Positions 57,729-64,000 of a stretch of 64,000 nt of DNA are shown here, in pieces. How positions within the stretch are numbered: the first letter of the stretch is position 1; each line of letters begins with the position of its first letter. The notes below the pieces were generated by a model that saw nothing but the letters and a program-made list of their open reading frames with translations, did not search any database and was not told the origin of the DNA. This DNA is from Aliivibrio sp. S3MY1 (GTDB taxonomy: Bacteria; Pseudomonadota; Gammaproteobacteria; Enterobacterales; Vibrionaceae): assembly GCF_028765575.1 (NCBI RefSeq), contig NZ_JARACO010000005.1:62001-126000 (forward strand), read 5' to 3'. A program made the position numbers and the translations under genes.

Positions 57729-58462
57729 GAAAGTTGATTTTAGTGCTTTTTGTTTTGTTGCCATCAATGGCAATGGCTGCTGGGGCTAGCGTTCCATTAG
57801 ATAAAGCAAATAATGATATACGTGACCAAGCATCGCTGCAAAATGGTGCGAAGCTATTTATGAACTATTGTGCAGGTTGTCACTCAACTCAGTACCAACG
57901 TTATGGTCGAGTAGCAGAAGATTTAGGCATCCCTGTTGATTTAATGATGGATAACCTTGTTTTTGATCCGAACGCTAAAATTGGCGATTTGATGGAGAAT
58001 GCAATTCCTGAAAAACAAGCTGCGAACTGGTTTGGTGCTCCGCCACCAGATCTAACTCTTGTTGCACGTGTTCGTGGAACGGATTGGTTGTATACGTATT
58101 TACGTACATTCTATGCTGATCCAACGCGCCCATTTGGTGTAAATAATATGGTGTTCCCAAGTGTTGGTATGCCTCATGTATTTCAAGAGCTACAAGGCGT
58201 AACTACTCCTATTTATGAAACAACCATCATTGATGGTGTTGAACATAAAATAGTAGTGGGTGTGGAGTCTGATGGTACTGGTGAACTTAGTACGGGTGAA
58301 TACAACGTGGCAGTTCGTGATTTAGTTAACTTTTTAGAGTATTCAGGTGATCCGGTACAACTTGAGCGTCACCGTTTAGGTTGGTGGGTTATGGGCTTTT
58401 TAGTGATATTTGCCTTTGTTTGTTACCTGCTTAAGAAAGAATATTGGCGTGATGTCCACTAA
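57725..58462 (+). CDS. petC: Ubiquinol-cytochrome c reductase, cytochrome c1
   Basis: The 245-residue product has a signal peptide (MRKLILVLFVLLPSMAMAAG). The c-type heme site C49-A-G-C52-H53 follows, and a C-terminal membrane anchor (LGWWVMGFLVIFAFVCYLLKK) completes it. A PSVGMPHVF segment supplies the axial methionine region. It ends the petABC operon before a strong terminator. Confidence 0.96.
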   Translation: MRKLILVLFVLLPSMAMAAGASVPLDKANNDIRDQASLQNGAKLFMNYCAGCHSTQYQRYGRVAEDLGIPVDLMMDNLVFDPNAKIGDLMENAIPEKQAANWFGAPPPDLTLVARVRGTDWLYTYLRTFYADPTRPFGVNNMVFPSVGMPHVFQELQGVTTPIYETTIIDGVEHKIVVGVESDGTGELSTGEYNVAVRDLVNFLEYSGDPVQLERHRLGWWVMGFLVIFAFVCYLLKKEYWRDVH

Positions 58463-58491
58463 TCGTGATATTCTAGATCGTTAATTGTACG

Positions 58492-58519
58492 CAATGGAGG
58501 CTTGGCCTCCATTGTTTTT
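58492..58519 (+). terminator. Terminator of petABC
   Basis: CAATGGAGGC and GCCTCCATTG form a 10-bp perfect stem with a TTG loop, then TTTTT. Confidence 0.93.
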
Positions 58520-58554
58520 GTGTCACTACTATTTTAGATTGAATGGTAGCTGAC

Positions 58555-58579
58555 AAGCACCAACAATATGGTGCTTTTT
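58555..58579 (+). promoter_or_regulatory. Second terminator-like hairpin, in the sspA leader
   Basis: AAGCACCA (58555-58562) and TGGTGCTT (58569-58576) form an 8-bp perfect stem around ACAATA, then TTT, only 27 bases before sspA. It is either a backup petABC terminator or an attenuator of sspAB. Confidence 0.6.
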
Positions 58580-58606
58580 GCTCCTAGATAAATACCGGAG
58601 GGCTCA

Positions 58607-59242
58607 ATGGCTGTTGCTGCCAACAAACGCTCAGTAATGACGCTTTTTTCAGACGCTTCTGACATGTACAGTCATCAAGTACGCATTGTACTTGCTGAGA
58701 AGGGTGTAAGTGTTGAAGTTGAATTGGTTGAACCATCTAACTTGCCTGCAGAACTTGTAGAATTAAACCCTTACAAAACGGTACCAACGCTAGTTGACCG
58801 TGAGCTTGCTCTATACAATTCAAACATCATTATGGAATATTTAGATGAGCGTTTTCCTCATCCTCCATTGATGCCTGTTTACCCTGTCGCTCGTGGTAAT
58901 AGTCGTCTAATGATGCACCGCGTCGAAACTAACTGGTACTCATTAGCAAAAATTATTGAGTCTGGTTCTTTTGATGAATCTGAAGCTGCTCGTGCAAAAC
59001 TGCGTAACGACTTACTAATGTTAGGTCCAATTTTTGCTGAATACACTTACTTCATGAGTGATGAGTTTAGCCTAGTTGACTGTTATTTAGCTCCGCTGCT
59101 ATGGCGTTTGCCATCAATGGGAATTGAATTATCAGGCCCAGGTGCTAAAGAACTTAAAATTTATATGACTCGTGTATTTGAACGTGATTCATTCCTAGCT
59201 TCGTTAACAGAAGCTGAACGTGAACTGCGTCTAACAAACTAA
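58607..59242 (+). CDS. sspA: Stringent starvation protein A
   Basis: SspA is a GST-fold protein that binds RNA polymerase and modulates stationary-phase and acid-stress genes. The 211 residues contain MTLFSDASDMYSHQVRIVLAEKG and the characteristic LNPYKTVPTLVDRELALYNSNIIMEYLDERFPHPPLMP. There is no catalytic GST residue, as expected. GGAGG lies seven bases before the ATG. It overlaps sspB by one base. Confidence 0.96.
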   Translation: MAVAANKRSVMTLFSDASDMYSHQVRIVLAEKGVSVEVELVEPSNLPAELVELNPYKTVPTLVDRELALYNSNIIMEYLDERFPHPPLMPVYPVARGNSRLMMHRVETNWYSLAKIIESGSFDESEAARAKLRNDLLMLGPIFAEYTYFMSDEFSLVDCYLAPLLWRLPSMGIELSGPGAKELKIYMTRVFERDSFLASLTEAERELRLTN

Positions 59243-59700
59243 TGGATATTAGTTCAATGATGCCGCGTCGCCCATATTTATTACGAGCATTTTATGAATG
59301 GATCGTTGATAACGAACTAACACCACATCTTGTTGTTGATGCAACTATGAATGGTGTTCGAGTACCTGAAGACTTTGTTCAAGATGGTCAAATCGTTTTA
59401 AACGTGGCGCCACATTCTGTTGGTAATTTAGAAATGGGTAATGAAGCGGTAACATTTAATGCCCGTTTTGGTGGTCGACCACATTCGCTTATTCTTCCTC
59501 TATATGCGATTCAAGCTATCTATGCGCGTGAAAACGGCGCTGGAACTATGTTTGAACCAGAAGAGGCTTATGAGTTGACTGCGGACGATGGGGTGTTTGA
59601 AGAGACACTTTCTTCTGTATCTGAAGATGAAACATCATCAGATGATAAGCCTGAGCCACCACGACCAACAGGTCGACCAAGTTTACGAGTAGTTAAGTAG
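59242..59700 (+). CDS. sspB: ClpXP adaptor protein SspB
   Basis: SspB delivers ssrA-tagged proteins to ClpXP. The 152 residues have the folded substrate-binding domain (PRRPYLLRAFYEWIVDNELTPHL...) to about 115. An acidic flexible linker follows, then the ClpX-binding tail RPSLRVVK at the very end. It is coupled to sspA. Confidence 0.96.
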   Translation: MDISSMMPRRPYLLRAFYEWIVDNELTPHLVVDATMNGVRVPEDFVQDGQIVLNVAPHSVGNLEMGNEAVTFNARFGGRPHSLILPLYAIQAIYARENGAGTMFEPEEAYELTADDGVFEETLSSVSEDETSSDDKPEPPRPTGRPSLRVVK

Positions 59701-59727
59701 TTTATACTATTTACATCCAGCATAATA

Positions 59728-59760
59728 AAAAAGCCTGCATATCATTGCAGGCTTTTTTTT
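59728..59760. terminator. Bidirectional terminator between sspB and dolP
   Basis: AAAAAGCCTGC and GCAGGCTTTTT form an 11-bp perfect stem between convergent units. Confidence 0.93.
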
Positions 59761-59783
59761 AAATAGAAATCATAGAAATAAGG

Positions 59784-60371
59784 TTATTTTTCTACATTGC
59801 CACCTTGGCCGTACTCAAAGGCCTTAATCACTTCTTTAACGCCTTTAATATTGCGTGCGACTTCTGCGGCTATATTACCTTGCTCTTTTGTGACAAAACC
59901 AACAAGGAATACTTCTTGTGCTTCAGTGAACACACTGATCTTTATCCCATTTAACTCTGGTTTAGCAAGCAATGTAGACTTCACTTTTGTGGTGATCCAG
60001 CTATCGTTATTAATTTGAGAGAAGGTTAATAAAGGACGAATTTGAATTTGGTTATAAACGGTATTTATACCGCTCATATTTTTAATTTGTTGTTCAAATT
60101 TTTGATTGAGTTGTGCATCTTTTGCTTGCCCCATTAGTAATATTTTACCGTTGTAAGTAACAGCATTTACACGCATGTTATATTGATAAGGCGCTTTATT
60201 GACTAGGCCTGTTGCTTCTAAAGATAGATTCTTATCTGACAACTGCTCTTTCATTGAACGGTTATCTGTCACAACAGAGGCGGTTGTTGCTGCACCAGCA
60301 ATGAACAAACCAGCACAGCCTTGCAATAAAATGGCAGAAAGTAAAAGAGCACTTAGTTTTACTAATTTCAT
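59784..60371 (-). CDS. dolP: Outer membrane lipoprotein DolP (YraP), two BON domains
   Basis: DolP is an outer membrane lipoprotein that supports BAM and membrane integrity. I start at ATG 60371 (MKLVKLSALLLSAILLQGCA, 195 residues); C19 is the lipidated cysteine. Two BON domains follow, at about 45-115 and 120-190 (NDSWITTKVKSTLLAKPELNG...VFLVGFVT). It begins four bases after the diaA stop, completing lpoA-yraN-diaA-dolP. Confidence 0.94.
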   Translation of the reverse strand: MKLVKLSALLLSAILLQGCAGLFIAGAATTASVVTDNRSMKEQLSDKNLSLEATGLVNKAPYQYNMRVNAVTYNGKILLMGQAKDAQLNQKFEQQIKNMSGINTVYNQIQIRPLLTFSQINNDSWITTKVKSTLLAKPELNGIKISVFTEAQEVFLVGFVTKEQGNIAAEVARNIKGVKEVIKAFEYGQGGNVEK

Positions 60372-60375
60372 CGTA

Positions 60376-60969
<594 letters not shown>

Positions 60970-61341
60970 TTACCCTTCAACAATTGCGTTTTTGATCCAG
61001 TTGATTTCCTTACCTTGGGAGTGGATAGCAACTACATCAAATCTAAAAGATGTATGTTCAACAGAGAGCCCATTTTTCATGAGCCAAAAGAGAGCGGTTC
61101 GCTGTAATTTGCGCTGTTTCTGCCATGTTACCATTTCTTGCGCGGAACCGTAATTTGAAGTGGCGCGATATTTTACTTCGACAAAAACAAAGCTATCTCG
61201 ATCTCGCATGATGAGATCGAGTTCGCCTGTTTTTGAATAGAAATTACGATCAATGAATATGAGTTGATGTTGTTCTAAATAGCGTTGAGCCATCAACTCA
61301 TAATATTCCCCTTTTGCTCGCTTATTCTGCTTTTTCTCCAT
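60970..61341 (-). CDS. yraN: UPF0102 protein YraN, nuclease-like
   Basis: The 123-residue protein has the restriction-nuclease-like core GELDLIMRDRDSFVFVEVKYR (Asp...Glu-x-Lys). Family members are suspected Holliday-junction or repair nucleases, without proof. It overlaps the lpoA 3' end by 20 bases and lies three bases from diaA. Confidence 0.92.
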   Translation of the reverse strand: MEKKQNKRAKGEYYELMAQRYLEQHQLIFIDRNFYSKTGELDLIMRDRDSFVFVEVKYRATSNYGSAQEMVTWQKQRKLQRTALFWLMKNGLSVEHTSFRFDVVAIHSQGKEINWIKNAIVEG

Positions 61342-63133
61342 GAATAGACCAACTCATTTGTCGTTGAATAACGCATTCTTGGTTAATACTCAACTCACCG
61401 GTTTTACCTTGCATATGATAATCATCTGAGGCTTTCATTTGTGGTAATTCGGCAATCAATTGGTAAGCATCCATCCCTAATGCGTGAAGTCGAGTTTCGC
61501 CATTGCTGCTTTTTGGCCAAAGCTCATCATATTGTGCTTTAAACTTATTGTCTTCATTGATTAATAGTGGAATATCACTGAATTCAATACCATGAATTTC
61601 GACCAATTTAGTTTGGCGACCACTATTACTACGTGAACTCGCGTACAATTTTGGTACGGTAATTCCTGGATTAATTGCGACATCAATGAAAGGTTTTAAG
61701 AGCACCAATTCACTGCTTCTTGCAACCATGTAAACCGAATCAATATCACGACGACTACGAGGTTGAGATTCTAGTTCAATTTTTGTTAGGGCATTCATTT
61801 GATAAATACGGGCTTGGCTGCTTTCAAGGCCAAACACACTGTTCACTCTCTGTTGTAATTGTGATTTTTTACCAAAGTAACTGATCGATGGTTTCTTGGC
61901 TGTTAATTGATACCATTTGTCACTAAATGCTTGGCTAAGACGTTCGCCCATCGTTCCTTGTGGAGCTAAGAACAGTGGGTGCTTATGTCCTAATTTAAAG
62001 AGGTGGATAGCGGCTTGTTCAGCTTCTTGTTCTGGGGAAAGAGTGAAATAACAGCTGTTTTTGTCAGCATCAATAACACTTGGGATATTTAGTGCTAACT
62101 GAGGGATTTCAGATTCATTTAATGATTGAAATTCTTCAATTTTACTGCGTAGAAGTGGCCCAACAACAAATTGGATATCTTCTTGGTTTAATGTGGCGAT
62201 AATTTCAGACATTGGTGTCGCTTCTGTATCAATGACTTTAAATTTGGTAAATTCGCCACGTTCTTTATCTTCCATCATGGCATTAATAAAGCCATCTCGG
62301 ACAAGTATTGCTTGAGCACCAAATCGCCCCGTAAGCGGCAGCAGCAGTGCGACATTATCAGGGCGTACAATTTCCAGCGCAAGAATGTCAATGATTACTT
62401 GAGGCGTATAAATCGTTGCTGGATGGCTTGGATTTGCTTGTAGCCATTCATTTAGTGTTTCTTGAAGGCGAGCGGGAGAATGTTTTAACGCATCTAAATA
62501 AGTCGCTAGTTGTACCCAACCATGTAAATTGGTTTCATTCTCATCTAACTTAACATCTTGCAAATTTGAGCTATTTAATGAAGACACATTTGTCCACACT
62601 TGAGCCCAAAGCTGTTCTTTTTGATCGTTAAGCGTGAAGGTGTCTAATTCAATTAATTCACGAGCAGAGTTAAGATTATCCCCTCTGAATAAGTAAAGTT
62701 CATGACGTAGTTTATGGTATTGAACCCATTGGCTGTCTTCTAGCTTCCACCATGTTTGAAAGTTGAGTACTTGAAGTGCCTCTTCATACTTATTTTGTGT
62801 TTTTAGCATACTTGCATGGCTTAATTGCATTTCAGCGGTTTGAGCAGAAGAGAGTTGCATGCTCGCTAAGCGTATTAATAGCTTATTTGCTAAATCTCCA
62901 TTCTGTTCTTGCACAGCAGCTTTTAATGCCATGATCAGGAAATCAGCTTGAAGTGTGCCTTGTTGTTGGTCTGCTTTTAAAATATAAGCACTGCTGGTTT
63001 CTGATGGTGATAGTGTAATATCAAGATGATCAGGCGCTTTGGGTGAGTTCGAGCATGCTGCTAATGTCAGTGCTAAGGCTACAGGAGCTATCAGGCGTGT
63101 TACACTGTTCTTTCTAAGGGTCATATTTGCCAT
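61322..63133 (-). CDS. lpoA: Penicillin-binding protein activator LpoA (lipoprotein)
   Basis: LpoA reaches from the outer membrane to stimulate PBP1A. I start at ATG 63133 (MANMTLRKNSVTRLIAPVAL, 603 residues), though ATG 63124 is also possible and neither has a strong ribosome site. The lipidated cysteine is C27 in LTLAAC. An N-terminal TPR-like helical domain extends to about 250. A C-terminal periplasmic-binding-fold domain follows (VALLLPLTGRFGAQAILVRDGFINAM...). It is divergent from rsmI. Confidence 0.93.
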   Translation of the reverse strand: MANMTLRKNSVTRLIAPVALALTLAACSNSPKAPDHLDITLSPSETSSAYILKADQQQGTLQADFLIMALKAAVQEQNGDLANKLLIRLASMQLSSAQTAEMQLSHASMLKTQNKYEEALQVLNFQTWWKLEDSQWVQYHKLRHELYLFRGDNLNSARELIELDTFTLNDQKEQLWAQVWTNVSSLNSSNLQDVKLDENETNLHGWVQLATYLDALKHSPARLQETLNEWLQANPSHPATIYTPQVIIDILALEIVRPDNVALLLPLTGRFGAQAILVRDGFINAMMEDKERGEFTKFKVIDTEATPMSEIIATLNQEDIQFVVGPLLRSKIEEFQSLNESEIPQLALNIPSVIDADKNSCYFTLSPEQEAEQAAIHLFKLGHKHPLFLAPQGTMGERLSQAFSDKWYQLTAKKPSISYFGKKSQLQQRVNSVFGLESSQARIYQMNALTKIELESQPRSRRDIDSVYMVARSSELVLLKPFIDVAINPGITVPKLYASSRSNSGRQTKLVEIHGIEFSDIPLLINEDNKFKAQYDELWPKSSNGETRLHALGMDAYQLIAELPQMKASDDYHMQGKTGELSINQECVIQRQMSWSIHGEKAE

Positions 63134-63268
63134 GGGTAATATACTGGTCCTACTTAAAAGGGCTGTTTTACTATGGATGCTAATCACCCGAACAGCTAAA
63201 ATATTATTTTGATTATAGTGGTGTCTATCTATGTTCCCTATATTAATCGCAGAAGAGATAGTAAACAA

Positions 63269-64000
63269 ATGACAGAACACAATTTATCTGTGGTAGAGAC
63301 TGCAACTTTGTACATTGTTCCTACCCCAATCGGTAATTTAGGCGACATAACGCAACGTGCTTTAGAGGTGTTAAAATCCGTTGACTTAATTGCTGCTGAA
63401 GATACTCGACATACAGGCAAGTTATTGTCTCATTTTGGTATTTCTAGTCAAACATTTGCATTACATGATCATAACGAACAGCATAAAGCAGACTTGTTGA
63501 TCAGTAAATTACAACAAGGTAAATCTATTGCGCTTGTCTCAGATGCTGGAACGCCGTTAATTAGTGACCCAGGGTATCATTTAGTGAATCGTTGTCGTCA
63601 AGCTAACGTCAATGTTGTGCCATTACCTGGTGCTTGTGCGGTAATTACTGCGTTGTCAGCAGCAGGCTTACCTTCTGACCGCTTTAGCTTCGAGGGTTTT
63701 CTGCCGCCAAAAAGTAAAGGGCGTCGTGATAAATTTGAAGAAATTGCACAAGCAGAACGTACGTGTATTTTTTATGAATCACCACACCGAATTATGGATT
63801 CATTAGACGATATGTTAACGGTTCTTGGTGCAGAACGACAAGTTGTTCTTGCTCGTGAATTAACTAAAACTTATGAAACCATTCATGGAGCGCCACTTGG
63901 TGAGTTGATTGAGTGGATAAAAGAAGACTCAAATCGTAAACGTGGAGAGATGGTATTATTGATCCATGGCTTTAGAAGTGAAGCAAAAGATGAACTACCA
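63269..64000 (+). CDS. rsmI: 16S rRNA 2'-O-ribose C1402 methyltransferase, 5' part; runs off the right edge
   Basis: RsmI adds the 2'-O-methyl to C1402 in the decoding centre. The visible 244 codons start [20 protein letters not shown]. They include the family signature [48 protein letters not shown] and [13 protein letters not shown]. Only about the last 45 residues are missing. The divergent lpoA-rsmI pair matches E. coli. Confidence 0.96.
   Translation, partial: MTEHNLSVVETATLYIVPTPIGNLGDITQRALEVLKSVDLIAAEDTRHTGKLLSHFGISSQTFALHDHNEQHKADLLISKLQQGKSIALVSDAGTPLISDPGYHLVNRCRQANVNVVPLPGACAVITALSAAGLPSDRFSFEGFLPPKSKGRRDKFEEIAQAERTCIFYESPHRIMDSLDDMLTVLGAERQVVLARELTKTYETIHGAPLGELIEWIKEDSNRKRGEMVLLIHGFRSEAKDELP

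Overview
The window is a 64-kb stretch of core chromosome from a low-GC gammaproteobacterium of the Vibrionaceae. Protein sequences and gene order point to Aliivibrio (the A. fischeri / A. logei / A. salmonicida group). This rests on recognising vibrio-type synteny and sequence flavour: rpsU-yqeY-dnaG-rpoD, exeAB beside cca, leuO beside ilvIH, and petABC-sspAB-lpoA. I cannot run a database search, so the species is inferred. I see no prophage, insertion sequence, integron, CRISPR array, toxin-antitoxin pair or recognisable defence island. Nearly every gene belongs to a known housekeeping family.

Layout. 1-8.3 kb: the 5' part of priA (minus), rpmE with a structured leader, a malic enzyme gene broken by a one-base frameshift, an orphan maltoporin (lamB-like), and the methionine regulator metJ divergent from metBL across an array of met boxes. 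8.4-14.4 kb: leuO, a FadD15-type acyl-CoA ligase and ilvIH. 14.4-19 kb: an unannotated 43-residue membrane microprotein, pykF, a small membrane protein, a second acyl-CoA ligase and a 49-residue membrane peptide. 19-23.8 kb: tRNA-Ile2(CAU), then the macromolecular synthesis operon rpsU-yqeY-dnaG-rpoD (minus). 24-27.4 kb: tsaD, plsY, folB-folK-uppP. 27.4-27.6 kb: a nested inverted, heptamer-based repeat between uppP and cca. 27.6-34.1 kb: cca, exeAB (type II secretion assembly), ygiM, and pit with its DUF47 partner. 34.3-42.9 kb: ygiF, a voltage-gated K+ channel and a chemoreceptor inserted between ygiF and glnE, then hldE. 43-51.4 kb: tolC, divergent from nudF-yqiB-cpdA-yqiA, followed by parE-parC. 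51.5-54.4 kb: degS and zapG (minus), zapE (plus). 54.5-59.7 kb: rplM-rpsI with a folded leader, petABC (cytochrome bc1) and sspAB. 59.8-64 kb: lpoA-yraN-diaA-dolP (minus), divergent from rsmI, which runs off the right edge.

How the genes work together. Several units are complete pathways or regulons: MetJ with its operator and metBL; ilvIH next to the LeuO regulator; the replication/transcription initiation operon; the phosphate transporter with its PhoU-like partner; bc1 with the stringent starvation/ClpX adaptor pair; and the LpoA-YraN-DiaA-DolP envelope/replication cluster.

The most interesting signals are structural rather than new protein families. They are the frameshifted malic enzyme, the uppP/cca nested repeat whose first heptamer supplies the uppP stop codon, terminator-like hairpins at or near the 5' ends of the rpmE and sspA transcripts, a possible leader peptide with palindrome upstream of leuO, and the small membrane ORF with a well-formed promoter between ilvH and pykF. 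I did not find evidence of an undescribed multi-gene system.
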